A stretch of 64,000 nt of DNA from Rikenellaceae bacterium. Its GTDB lineage: Bacteria; Bacteroidota; Bacteroidia; Bacteroidales; Rikenellaceae. Where the stretch lies: the NCBI GenBank assembly GCA_015059905.1, contig SUZN01000001.1, positions 1 through 64,000 of the forward strand. Reading direction: 5' to 3'. The position numbers and the translations under genes are program-made. The notes beneath the pieces are model-generated. The model did not search any database, was not told where the DNA came from, and saw only the letters and a program-made list of their open reading frames with translations. Below are positions 7,451-15,306 of the stretch, piece by piece; the first letter of the stretch is position 1, and every line of letters begins with the position of its first letter.

Positions 7451-7605
7451 TTGCTTTAATGGCGAATGCCATAGGCTGTGACTACGCTGATAAAATTTGC
7501 AACGGTCACACACTTACAACCATTTTGAATTATCCATTATCAGGGTAAAAAATATAGCAAAACGACTTTTTATTGCCGAAAATTTCATTTTCTAAAATTT
7601 TATCC

Positions 7606-7613
7606 TAACTTTG
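7606..7613 (+). promoter_or_regulatory. tRNA promoter, -7 box
   Basis: TAACTTTG fits TAnnTTTG, with TTTC 19 bases further upstream (7583-7586) as a weak -33 element. It lies 30 bases before the tRNA. Confidence 0.6.
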
Positions 7614-7643
7614 CAGTCGCAAAGCCCGAAAAGGGTTGTGTGC

Positions 7644-7717
<74 letters not shown>

Positions 7718-7723
7718 CGTTAC

Positions 7724-7757
7724 AGGCGGTTACTTCTGGTAGCCGCCTGATTTTTTC
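7724..7757 (+). terminator. Terminator of the tRNA
   Basis: AGGCGGTTAC and GTAGCCGCCT form a 10-bp stem with one G-T pair and a TTCTG loop, followed by GATTTTTTC. Confidence 0.88.
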
Positions 7758-7795
7758 GGAACATACTCGACTGAAACTTAAAATTGATAAATAAT

Positions 7796-9889
7796 ATGAA
7801 GAAAACAATTATTATGGCAGCAGCAGTTGCTATGTTGTGTGGTTGCGCCAAAAAGAGCGACAACCCACTCTTTAATGAGTTTACAGCTCCTTATGGCATT
7901 GCGCCATTCTCGGAGATTACCATCGAGCACTACCGTGAGGGTATGCTGAAGGGTATGGAGGAGCAGAAGGCAGAGATTGAGGCTATCGTGAACAATACGG
8001 AAGAGCCTACGTTTGAGAATACCATCGCGGCTATGGACCGTAGTGGCGAGCTTATGCGTAAGGTGCGCGGCACATTCTCTCCACTTTCGAGCAGTAACTC
8101 AACCGACGAGATGCGAGCTCTGGAAAAGGAGCTTTCGCCAATGTTCTCATCACACAGCGACGACATCTATATGAATGCCGAGCTCTTTGCCCGTGTGAAG
8201 GCTGTCTATGAGCAGCGTGAGGGGCTTGGCCTTAATGCCGAGCAGCAGAAGGTGCTGGAGAATATCTACGATCGCTTTGTAAACAGCGGTGCGGAACTCT
8301 CTGACGAGCAGAAAGCGAAGTTGCGCGAGCTGAATAAGGAGCTCTCGATGTTGCAACTTACATTCTCGCAGAACCTCCTGCACGAGACCAACAACACATT
8401 CGTTACGGTGGATAACATCGAGGAGTTGGCGGGCTTGCCAGAGGCAAATATCGCTGCCGCAGCGAAGATGGCAGAGCAGAATGGTCAGGCGGGCAAGTGG
8501 ATGTTCAATATGCAGCGTCCAAGCTGTAACCCTGTGTTGCAGTATTGTGAGAACCGCGAGTTGCGCGAGAAGGTATATAACGCTTACTATAACCGAGGCA
8601 ATCAGGATAACGACTACGACAACAAGGCTATCTCGGCGAAGATTGTCGCTCTGCGATTGGAGAAGGCTCGCCTGATGGGCTTTGACAACTATGCGCAGTT
8701 GGCTCTCGACAGCCGTATGGCAAAGACTCCAGAGGCGGTATATGCTCTGCTCGACCAGGTGTGGACACCAGCCGTAAAGAAGGCGAAGGAGGAGATTGAG
8801 GATATCCGTCAGGAGATACGCAAGGAGGGTAAGTCGTTCGAGCCTGCGGGTTGGGATTATATGTATTATCTTGACAAGGCGAAGAAGGCGAAGTATGCTG
8901 TTGATGAGCAGCAGGTGCGCGAGTATCTCGAGATTAACAACGTGATGCAGGGCGTGTTCTATGTGGCAAACAAGCTCTATGGTCTGACCTTTAAGGAGAT
9001 TACCTCGGAGGTGCCATCATACGAGCCTACCGCAAAGGCATATGAGGTAATTGACCGTGACGGCACAACTTTGGCAATATTTTATAGCGATAACTTCCCT
9101 CGCGAGAGCAAGCGAGCTGGTGCGTGGTGTACTTCGTTCCGAGGTCAGAGCTACGAGGGTGACGAGCGCATCATTCCTATCGTTATCAACTGCTGTAATA
9201 TGACTGCTGCGGCTGATGGCGCTCCAGCATTGCAGAGCATCGACAACGTGGAGACTATCTTCCACGAGTTTGGTCACGCGTTGCATAGCTTTATGCGCGA
9301 TGTGAAGTACAACGGCGCAAGCGGCGTGGAGCGTGATTTCGTGGAGTTGCCATCGCAGATTAACGAGCACTGGGCATTTCATCCCGAGGTGCTGGCTGTC
9401 TATGCAAAGCACTACAAGACAGGCGAGATTATCCCAATGGAGCTTGTGAAGAAGATTGACGAGAGCTCAAAGTATGGTCAGGGCTTTGCTACGGTTGAGT
9501 ATCTGGCAGCTTCGTTGAGCGATATGGATTTGCACGTTCTAACCGAGATTCCAGAGAACTTGAATGTGATGGATTTCGAGGCACAGAAACTCGCAGAGCG
9601 CGGTATCCCACAGCAGATTTTGCCACGTTACCGTATGACCAACTTCAGCCACACGATGGGCGGCGGCTACACAGCGGGTTATTACAGCTATATGTGGGCA
9701 GAGGTTTTGGATGCCGATGCGTTTGATGCCTTTGCCGAGACAGGCGACATCTTCAATCAGGAGGTGGCAGCTGCTTTCCGCAAGTATGTCCTCACTCCAG
9801 GCGGTATCGACGACGGTATGACTATGTACAAAGCGTTTCGTGGTCGTGAGCCAAAGATTGACGCTCTGCTCCGCAACCGAGGTTTGTAG
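7796..9889 (+). CDS. dcp: M3 family zinc metallopeptidase, lipoprotein (Dcp-like)
   Basis: This is a 697-residue peptidyl-dipeptidase/oligopeptidase of family M3. The zinc motif HEFGH is at 490-494 with the expected downstream Glu of the family, and the last third carries the typical substrate region (YTAGYYSYMWAEVLDADAF). The start at 7796 gives a lipoprotein signal with LCGC and lipidated C17, so unlike cytoplasmic E. coli Dcp it is probably anchored outside the inner membrane and trims peptides there. Bacteroidales commonly encode such exported Dcp copies. An upstream TTG at 7784 would only add four residues. The gene stands alone between the tRNA and a terminator. Confidence 0.92.
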   Translation: MKKTIIMAAAVAMLCGCAKKSDNPLFNEFTAPYGIAPFSEITIEHYREGMLKGMEEQKAEIEAIVNNTEEPTFENTIAAMDRSGELMRKVRGTFSPLSSSNSTDEMRALEKELSPMFSSHSDDIYMNAELFARVKAVYEQREGLGLNAEQQKVLENIYDRFVNSGAELSDEQKAKLRELNKELSMLQLTFSQNLLHETNNTFVTVDNIEELAGLPEANIAAAAKMAEQNGQAGKWMFNMQRPSCNPVLQYCENRELREKVYNAYYNRGNQDNDYDNKAISAKIVALRLEKARLMGFDNYAQLALDSRMAKTPEAVYALLDQVWTPAVKKAKEEIEDIRQEIRKEGKSFEPAGWDYMYYLDKAKKAKYAVDEQQVREYLEINNVMQGVFYVANKLYGLTFKEITSEVPSYEPTAKAYEVIDRDGTTLAIFYSDNFPRESKRAGAWCTSFRGQSYEGDERIIPIVINCCNMTAAADGAPALQSIDNVETIFHEFGHALHSFMRDVKYNGASGVERDFVELPSQINEHWAFHPEVLAVYAKHYKTGEIIPMELVKKIDESSKYGQGFATVEYLAASLSDMDLHVLTEIPENLNVMDFEAQKLAERGIPQQILPRYRMTNFSHTMGGGYTAGYYSYMWAEVLDADAFDAFAETGDIFNQEVAAAFRKYVLTPGGIDDGMTMYKAFRGREPKIDALLRNRGL

Positions 9890-9909
9890 AGAATATGAGT
9901 ATTCTGTTT

Positions 9910-9945
9910 TAACCCCGAAAGTGAAAACTTTTGGGGTTAATTTAT
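9910..9945 (+). terminator. Terminator of the M3 peptidase gene
   Basis: TAACCCCGAAAGT and ACTTTTGGGGTTA form a long stem around GAAA, followed by ATTTATTT. It starts 21 bases after the stop. Confidence 0.8.
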
Positions 9946-9975
9946 TTACGGATAGTGTGTAAAGTGAAATTTTAC

Positions 9976-9983
9976 TATCTTTG
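9976..9983 (+). promoter_or_regulatory. -7 box for the barrel protein gene
   Basis: TATCTTTG fits the Bacteroidetes -7 consensus. No good -33 element is seen, and the leader would be about 60 bases. Confidence 0.5.
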
Positions 9984-10049
9984 TGCTATGTGTTCATCTA
10001 TGATGGCGTTTTAATGATGTATTTAAGCAAGAATAAGGAGAAATAGTAA

Positions 10050-11021
10050 ATGAAGAGAGGTTTATTGTTGGTCATCCTTCTGATGTGTGTCAATGTCGTA
10101 TTGGCGCAGGGAGATGATGTACCTAAGGGAAAGGCTATCATCAACGTATTCGGTAACTTCCACACAGGTTTTGGAGCGGAGAACGACAACCGAGGCTTTT
10201 CGATGGATAGAAGCTATTTCGGTTATCAGTACGATATGGGCAATGGACTGTCGTTTAAGGCGGTGATGGATGTCGGCAAGTCGAGCGATGTGGGCGATTT
10301 GCAGCGCATAGCATATATCAAGAACGCGCAGGTGAGTTGGAAGCACAACCGCCTTACATTGAACGGAGGTCTTATCTCTACAACCAGTTTCAAGGAGCAG
10401 GAGAGTTTTTGGGGCTATCGCTATATGAAGATGGTGTTGCAGGACTACTACAAGTTTGCAAGCAGTGCCGACCTGGGTCTGTCGGTTGCCTACAAGTTTG
10501 CCGACTGGGTGTCGGGAGATGCTATCGTGGTGAATGGTAGCGGATACAAGAAGTTGCAGGTAAATGATGGATTGCTCTATGGCGTGGGCTTTACGTTTAA
10601 GCCTGTGAAGGGTCTTACACTGCGTCTGTATGGCAGCTTGAACGAGGGCGAAGAGGATGGCGACAAGGATATTGGAGTCTATGCTTTGTTTGCGGGTTAT
10701 AAGCACGAAAAGTTCTCTTTGGGTGCCGAATACAACCTGATGCAGAATGCAAACAATGTGGCAGATGCCGACCTTGCGGGTGTATCGTTCTACACAACAG
10801 TCAAGCTGGGTGGCAAGGTGAATGCCTTTGCACGCTACGACAACCTCTGGTCAAAGGATGACTGGAACGCAGCAAAAGATGAGGCGACATATATGGCAGG
10901 CGTCGAGATTCGCCCCTGCAAGTATGTGAAGATTGCACCGAACTTCCGCTATCACGATTTGAAAAGCAGTGAGTTGAAAAACAGGAGCTATCTATATGTG
11001 AGTTGTTACTTCGGTTTCTAA
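10050..11021 (+). CDS. Outer-membrane beta-barrel (porin-like) protein
   Basis: This 323-residue protein has a signal peptide (residues 1-19, ending VVLA before QGDD). The rest is a run of alternating amphipathic strands rich in Gly and aromatics (YFGYQYDMGNGLSFKAVMDV, LGLSVAYKFADWV, FSLGAEYNLM) and ends in a barrel-type terminal strand, SYLYVSCYFGF, with a final Phe. That pattern is a monomeric porin or related barrel of perhaps 12-16 strands. Homologues in Bacteroidales are usually annotated only as porin or hypothetical. The cargo is unknown. The gene is monocistronic, with a terminator right after its stop. Confidence 0.75.
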   Translation: MKRGLLLVILLMCVNVVLAQGDDVPKGKAIINVFGNFHTGFGAENDNRGFSMDRSYFGYQYDMGNGLSFKAVMDVGKSSDVGDLQRIAYIKNAQVSWKHNRLTLNGGLISTTSFKEQESFWGYRYMKMVLQDYYKFASSADLGLSVAYKFADWVSGDAIVVNGSGYKKLQVNDGLLYGVGFTFKPVKGLTLRLYGSLNEGEEDGDKDIGVYALFAGYKHEKFSLGAEYNLMQNANNVADADLAGVSFYTTVKLGGKVNAFARYDNLWSKDDWNAAKDEATYMAGVEIRPCKYVKIAPNFRYHDLKSSELKNRSYLYVSCYFGF

Positions 11022-11023
11022 TA

Positions 11024-11057
11024 CATAAAACCCCAGACTTAAATCTGGGGTTTTATG
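11024..11057. terminator. Bidirectional terminator
   Basis: CATAAAACCCCAGA pairs perfectly with TCTGGGGTTTTATG around a short A/T loop. It separates the convergent barrel gene and the ECF-component gene and has T-runs on both strands. Confidence 0.85.
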
Positions 11058-11077
11058 TTTCTATATGGGGCGAAACT

Positions 11078-11590
11078 CTATCTCTTCAGGATATACTTAA
11101 TAAAGAGATAGCCACCCACAACCTGCGTAAGCATACCTGGCAGACCGAGGCGCAAATCCTGCAATGCTGCTGCGAGGCTGCCTGTCCACGCCCACTCGAA
11201 AGCACCGCCTAAAAGCTGATACACAGCAACCACAGCCGCCATAAGAGCGAGTGATACCTTGCCGTAACGTGATGCTACATAACCTGCCGTGATAGCCAAA
11301 ACGGTCGATTTAACCCATATTGGCATCAACATAGCCGCCGCAGGCATACCGAACAGTAAGTGGTTGCACAGAGGCGAGAGCAGCGCAGTCAAAAGACCCA
11401 CCTTCCAGCCATATTTATATGCACCTACCAGCGTAAAGAAGTATATAGGCAACATAATCATACCGCCCTGTGGTACAAGATGGCAGAGCTGTGGCAACAG
11501 AATGTTGCCCACAACAAACAGAGCTGCCGCAATGTAGGTCTTTGAGTCGTTGTAATTCAACGAATAGAGTTTAATACTTGCTACTTGCAT
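11078..11590 (-). CDS. ECF transporter S component-like membrane protein
   Basis: This 170-residue protein has five or six hydrophobic segments and the look of an ECF substrate-binding (S) subunit: an early segment IAAALFVVGNILLPQLCHLV, then TLVGAYKYGWKVGLLTALLSPLCNHLLFG. The motif with Ala/Gly and Pro-Leu-x-Asn before the third segment is usual in vitamin and queuosine-precursor S components. S components bind a vitamin and share a common ATPase/T module; none is encoded in this window. The gene follows a DUF1893 gene after a 120-base leader with hairpins, in an operon with redox proteins. The substrate cannot be inferred from sequence; a cofactor or its precursor is the obvious class. Confidence 0.7.
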   Translation of the reverse strand: MQVASIKLYSLNYNDSKTYIAAALFVVGNILLPQLCHLVPQGGMIMLPIYFFTLVGAYKYGWKVGLLTALLSPLCNHLLFGMPAAAMLMPIWVKSTVLAITAGYVASRYGKVSLALMAAVVAVYQLLGGAFEWAWTGSLAAALQDLRLGLPGMLTQVVGGYLFIKYILKR

Positions 11591-11710
11591 AGTTTTTTGT
11601 TTTTATATTATTACTTTAATTTTTTTAGCTCGCTTGTTGGGCGAACTCTCTGGCTTGAAGATTCAAGCAAAAAGTTTACCAAACCCGCACAGGACGGCTT
11701 GTGCTATCCT
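11591..11710 (-). promoter_or_regulatory. Structured leader upstream of the S-component gene
   Basis: Read on the minus strand, this 120-base gap holds three hairpins: GCACA...TGTGC, GCTTGAATCTTCAAGC, and AGTTCGC...GCGAGCT followed by an A-rich stretch to the start codon. There is no T-run, so none is an ordinary terminator. ECF S genes are often under riboswitches, but I see no consensus of a known class (TPP, cobalamin, preQ1, FMN, folate). Confidence 0.4.
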
Positions 11711-12130
11711 CTATTTTTGCGTATTTGTCTTAACAAACTCGTCAATCAACTCAACACACTCCTCAATGTCGCTCTTTGGCAGACATAGCTTCTCGACGGG
11801 GCATATATCAGTTCCTGCGCGGTTGATGATATTGGGAACGATACTCCCCACCTCCACTTCGATATTATGCTCGGCAAAGAGCGCCAAAGCTGCCTGACTA
11901 ATCACCTCAGCATAGACCCACTCTACGCCTCCTGCAATCATCAGCGCCGCTGCACCCTTGCCTACAACCTTGTCGGCAATTATCGCGCCACGCAGTGTCG
12001 TGGGTGAGGTGTGGAGCAGGTGGTGAATATCTTGCACGCCACGGCGGTGAAAGAGCAGCGTCTGCCCGTTGTTATAGACAACGCATGAGCAACCCTCGTC
12101 GTGAAGTCGTTGGATGAGTTGTTGTTTCAT
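11711..12130 (-). CDS. DUF1893 protein (deaminase-fold, TM1506-like)
   Basis: This 139-residue protein belongs to the DUF1893 family (structural prototype Thermotoga TM1506, a cytidine-deaminase-like fold). The recognisable parts are VVYNNGQTLLFHRRGV near the start, the loop ADKVVGKGAA (52-61), the strand GVEWVYAEVIS, and the C-terminal block IINRAGTDICPVE with C110. The deaminase zinc ligands are not all conserved in this family, and no activity has been proven to my knowledge. It is placed 2 bases after the aldo/keto reductase gene and clearly co-transcribed with it and the polyferredoxin. The neighbours suggest a redox or cofactor role. Confidence 0.82.
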   Translation of the reverse strand: MKQQLIQRLHDEGCSCVVYNNGQTLLFHRRGVQDIHHLLHTSPTTLRGAIIADKVVGKGAAALMIAGGVEWVYAEVISQAALALFAEHNIEVEVGSIVPNIINRAGTDICPVEKLCLPKSDIEECVELIDEFVKTNTQK

Positions 12131-12132
12131 CG

Positions 12133-13518
12133 TTAAAACTCGCGTCCCTGCTTCAAATCCTCAATGTACTTGTCTATGCGGCGCATCTGGCGAGGGATGT
12201 CGATACGCTGTGGACAGTGCTCGTTACACTGCTTGCAACCCACGCAATGGTCTGCCTGACGCTCCTTCTCCACCGCACGGTCATAGCCCACCAGGAAGGC
12301 GCGGCGTGCCTTGCGGAAATTCTCATCCTGCGATGAGCGCGAGAGGTTACCCTCGTTCACACATTTATTATAATGCAGCAGGATGGCTGGGATATCCAGA
12401 CCGTAAGGACAAGGCATACAATACTTACAATCGTTACAAGGGATTGTCGGGTATTGCAGCATCAACTCTGCTGTCTCAAAGAGGAACTGCTTCTGCTCGT
12501 CGGTGAGAGGTACAAATGGCGCATAGGTGCGGATATTATCCTGTAAATGCTCCTCATAGGTCATTCCACTCAATGCGGTCAGCACACCTGGGTATGAGCC
12601 AACAAAACGGAACGCCCACGATGCCACGCTACGCTCTGGCTCCTGCTCCTGCAAGCGGGCAGAGATGTGGTTTGGTACGTTCGAAAGACGACCACCCAGC
12701 AATGGCTCCATAATGACAACGGGGATGTTTCGCTTCTCTAGCTCGGCATACAGATACTCGGCATTGACGTTGTTGCCACGTGCATTCTGCCAGTCTGAAT
12801 AGTTCATCTGTATCTGGATGAAGTCCCAATGTACCTTCTCGTGGTAGGCGAGGATGTGGTCAAATATCTCCTTGCGACCATGGAACGACCAACCGAGGTT
12901 ACGAATCTTGCCCTTCTTGCGCTCCTCTACCAAAAAATCGAGTATACCGTTGTCGATAAAGCGCGCCTCAAATGAACGAATGTCGTTGCCGAGGTTGTGC
13001 AACAGATAGTAGTCGATGGTGTCAACCTGCAACATCTCGAACGAACGGTTATACATCTTAATTGAGTTCTCACGCGAGAAGTTTGAGAAGTTCGACATCT
13101 TGGTTGCGATGAAGTACTTGTCGCGAGGAATACGGCTCAAGGCGATACCCGTAGCACGCTCCGAATTACCCTGGCAATACACAGGTGCTGTGTCGAAGTA
13201 ATTAACGCCGTGAGCAACAGCATAGTCCACCAGCTCGTTAATCTTCTCCTGGTCAAGCACGTCGCGACCATTCTCGCCTTTACGCATAGGCCAACGCATA
13301 CAGCCGTAGCCCAGGATAGATACCTTGTCGCCCGTGTTGGGGTTAGTGCGATACTCCATCTTGTCGGTTGGAACATCGTCATCATCCACATCATAAGGGT
13401 CAAACTTCATACTGCTTGGTTTGCAGCCCGCAAGTGCCGCAACCGTAAGTGCCGAGCCTGCGCCCAAACGCGCGAGGAACTCGCCACGACCTATATTGTT
13501 ATATTTCTTCTTCTCCAT
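12133..13518 (-). CDS. Aldo/keto reductase with C-terminal ferredoxin domain
   Basis: This 461-residue protein matches the COG1453 type: an N-terminal export-like leader (about 1-35, ending LAGC), an aldo/keto reductase barrel (about 55-360), and a C-terminal 4Fe-4S domain. The catalytic tetrad can be read as Asp and Tyr in FDTAPVYCQG, Lys in ATKMS and His in LLHNLG. The iron-sulfur motifs are CNDCKYCMPCPYG and CVGCKQCNEHCP, both continuing into the GLDIP/RIDIP pattern of this class. The leader reads GRGEFLARLGAG, a twin-arginine-like signal whose second Arg is Gly, with a possible lipobox. It follows the polyferredoxin by 10 bases, and the two probably exchange electrons. The substrate is unknown. 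Confidence 0.88.
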   Translation of the reverse strand: MEKKKYNNIGRGEFLARLGAGSALTVAALAGCKPSSMKFDPYDVDDDDVPTDKMEYRTNPNTGDKVSILGYGCMRWPMRKGENGRDVLDQEKINELVDYAVAHGVNYFDTAPVYCQGNSERATGIALSRIPRDKYFIATKMSNFSNFSRENSIKMYNRSFEMLQVDTIDYYLLHNLGNDIRSFEARFIDNGILDFLVEERKKGKIRNLGWSFHGRKEIFDHILAYHEKVHWDFIQIQMNYSDWQNARGNNVNAEYLYAELEKRNIPVVIMEPLLGGRLSNVPNHISARLQEQEPERSVASWAFRFVGSYPGVLTALSGMTYEEHLQDNIRTYAPFVPLTDEQKQFLFETAELMLQYPTIPCNDCKYCMPCPYGLDIPAILLHYNKCVNEGNLSRSSQDENFRKARRAFLVGYDRAVEKERQADHCVGCKQCNEHCPQRIDIPRQMRRIDKYIEDLKQGREF

Positions 13519-13528
13519 AGCGGCAATA

Positions 13529-15025
13529 TTATAAATTTCTGTGTTCTGTAAAACCTTTCACATAGATAGCACTGAATGGCCGTGCAGGGCAGAGATTCTC
13601 GCAGGCTCCGCAACCGATGCAACGGTGCTTGTTGATTGTAGGTATCTTGCGCGAACGGCGGTTGTCCTTGTCCAGAGGTACCATAGTAATGGCGCTCGAT
13701 GGGCAGTGACGCTCGCAGTTGCCGCAATCTACGTCATCGGTGATGACCACACAATTCTTTCTAACCCATACAGCGTGACCGATTCTGATTGATGATTTCT
13801 CGGCAAGCGAGATGGGTTTGATAGCGCCCGTTGGACATACCTCGGAGCACTTGTTACACTCTGGACGGCAGTAGCCGCGCTCATATGACATTGTTGGTTG
13901 CATAAATGTACGCAAATCAGCCGATGGTCGCAACACATCGGTAGGACACGCCGTAACGCAGAACTGACAGCCTGTGCAGTGCGCCGCCATGTTACGTGCG
14001 CTCCATGAGCCTGGAGGGGTCAGTGGGTGCTTGCGGTTGGGTGCCTGCTTATCAATGATTGTGGCATATCCACCATCCACCTTCATCTCCTGTGCCTTCG
14101 CCGCTGAAGCTGCCAGAAGGGCTGTGCCGATAAGGAAATTCTTGCGTGAAGGGTCGGCTGGAGCCTCCTCCTTGTCACACTTTGTGCAAGCGGCAGTAGC
14201 TGCTGCCTTGCTGCGCAGAGTATATTTGATAGCTCCCTTGCTACAATTCTCGATACAGTCGAAACATACCACGCAGCGGCTGTAATCGATTGTGTGTGTG
14301 GTAACGTCAATGCACGAAGATTTGCAGTTGCGGGCGCATCGCTTACAGTCGATACACTTCTCTGTGTCGATTACGGGTTTGAGCAGTGAAAAACGTGATA
14401 AAAATCCCAATACCGTACCCACAGGGCAGATCGTGTTACAATATGTACGACCATTGCGCCAAGCCAATACGCCTACTACGATGAGCGTAACGGCAGCTAC
14501 GGCAAATGTTGCCCACGAACCAATCCATACCTCGGTAGAGTAGAATGCGTAGCTATCCACGCGCTCTGCTATCCACGCCAGAAGGTTGTTACCCCACGCC
14601 CAAAGTGGTGCGAAGAGATTGTGGGCGATGCGTCCAAATGCGCTGTAAGGAGCGACAAGCAGGGCGATAGCGCCGAAGCCTGCGACCATTGTGACGATAA
14701 AGAGTACCAGCACAGTGTAACGCAGCCAACTCTTTGGGGCAGAGTAACTAAAGCGGTTCTTCTTGCGTTTGCCAGCGTAGTGCGAGAAGATATCCTGCAT
14801 AACGCCCAGCGGACAAATAACCGAGCAGTAGATACGACCCATAATCAGGGTCACGGCTACAAGAAAGATTACCACGCCCACGTTGAGAGCCAACACGGCG
14901 GGCAGGAATTGGATTTTAGCCAGCCACCCAAACCACGCGTGCAGTGTTCCTGTGAAGTCGAGGAAGAGCAGCGTGATGAGCGCGAAGCACATAGCGGCAG
15001 CAACGATTCTGAATTTTCTTAACAT
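13529..15025 (-). CDS. NapH/NapG-like membrane polyferredoxin
   Basis: This 498-residue protein starts at MLRKFRI; the upstream in-frame ATG adds a non-conserved 19 residues. Residues 1-220 form a NapH/CcoG-type membrane domain with four or five spans and two CxxxCP motifs (67-72 and 196-201). Two 4Fe-4S motifs follow (CIDCKRCARNC 224-234, CVVCFDCIENC 251-261). Then comes an internal leader-like segment SRKNFLIGTALLAASAAKA (293-311) and a NapG-type half with four more clusters (from about 350, 386, 434 and 469). This looks like NapH and NapG joined in one chain, which would carry quinol electrons across the membrane to a partner outside. The partner here is probably the aldo/keto reductase encoded next. 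Confidence 0.88.
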   Translation of the reverse strand: MLRKFRIVAAAMCFALITLLFLDFTGTLHAWFGWLAKIQFLPAVLALNVGVVIFLVAVTLIMGRIYCSVICPLGVMQDIFSHYAGKRKKNRFSYSAPKSWLRYTVLVLFIVTMVAGFGAIALLVAPYSAFGRIAHNLFAPLWAWGNNLLAWIAERVDSYAFYSTEVWIGSWATFAVAAVTLIVVGVLAWRNGRTYCNTICPVGTVLGFLSRFSLLKPVIDTEKCIDCKRCARNCKSSCIDVTTHTIDYSRCVVCFDCIENCSKGAIKYTLRSKAAATAACTKCDKEEAPADPSRKNFLIGTALLAASAAKAQEMKVDGGYATIIDKQAPNRKHPLTPPGSWSARNMAAHCTGCQFCVTACPTDVLRPSADLRTFMQPTMSYERGYCRPECNKCSEVCPTGAIKPISLAEKSSIRIGHAVWVRKNCVVITDDVDCGNCERHCPSSAITMVPLDKDNRRSRKIPTINKHRCIGCGACENLCPARPFSAIYVKGFTEHRNL

Positions 15026-15082
15026 AAGTCTATCTGTTTGTTTTGTTTTAATTCTGTGGAAAAGCCTCGTTTGAGGCAACAC

Positions 15083-15306
15083 ACGTTGTAAAGTTAGTAA
15101 CTTTTTCGGATTATATGCATAATAATGCGCGAAAATTTGAGGGAATTTTGATTTTGTGCTCTCTCGTTGTGGTGTGAGGTGTGGTGCTAAATCTTTTCAT
15201 TGAGGGCAAAACGTTAAAATTGTCAAGTTATGAGCGATTTTTTTTCATAAATTGTAGCATTTCTAAAGATTTTTTAGGATATTTGCATTATTATACCCAA
15301 TCAAGA
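15083..15306. other. Divergent intergenic region before nadB
   Basis: A/T-rich spacer between the divergent polyferredoxin and nadB genes. It contains TAACTTTA on the minus strand near 15092-15099 and a TATTTG-like box at 15281-15287 on the plus strand, both only partial matches to the promoter consensus. No clear operator, riboswitch or small gene is seen. Confidence 0.4.

Larger units (their letters stand above)
7108..7518. repeat. Tandem direct repeat, two 189/190-bp copies
   Basis: Copy 1 is 7108-7296 and copy 2 is 7329-7518, joined by a 32-base linker. They differ at only a handful of positions, for example TTGCGGTTGCATAACC against CTGCGGTGGCATATCC and a one-base insertion in GGAGGCGAAGCG. 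Each copy is a mosaic of three blocks: GAGATTGCCACGTCGGGCG with its partial inverted repeat ending CGCAATGACG, the 43-bp hairpin repeat, and a tail ending in TTTGCAACGGTCACACAC. The near identity points to a recent duplication. Confidence 0.85.
6908..7600. other. Gene-free spacer with dispersed repeats
   Basis: About 700 bases without a credible gene. It contains a G/C-rich palindromic block around 7050-7096 (CCCCGATGATCCCC with GGGGGATGACG), then a 221-bp tandem duplication, then an A/T-rich stretch leading to the tRNA promoter. Two minus-strand open frames of 86 and 70 codons (7031-7291 and 7301-7513) share their first 30 residues only because they lie in the duplicated repeat; they are not genes. 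Confidence 0.75.

Noticed and set aside
7031..7513. Two minus-strand open frames with nearly the same 30-residue start, which could suggest a duplicated small gene family
   Set aside because: The identity comes from the duplicated non-coding repeat. The frames run through palindromes and have no matching promoter or family.
7108..7518. Repeat unit that might be the start of a CRISPR array
   Set aside because: Only two long copies, no short regular repeats or spacers, and no cas genes.
10062..10706. 214-codon minus-strand open frame opposite the barrel gene
   Set aside because: A shadow frame; the plus-strand gene has a signal peptide, strands and terminator.
15181..15306. N-terminal extension of nadB by 42 residues
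   Set aside because: The extension is A/T-rich and unlike NadB; the dinucleotide-binding fold starts at 15307.
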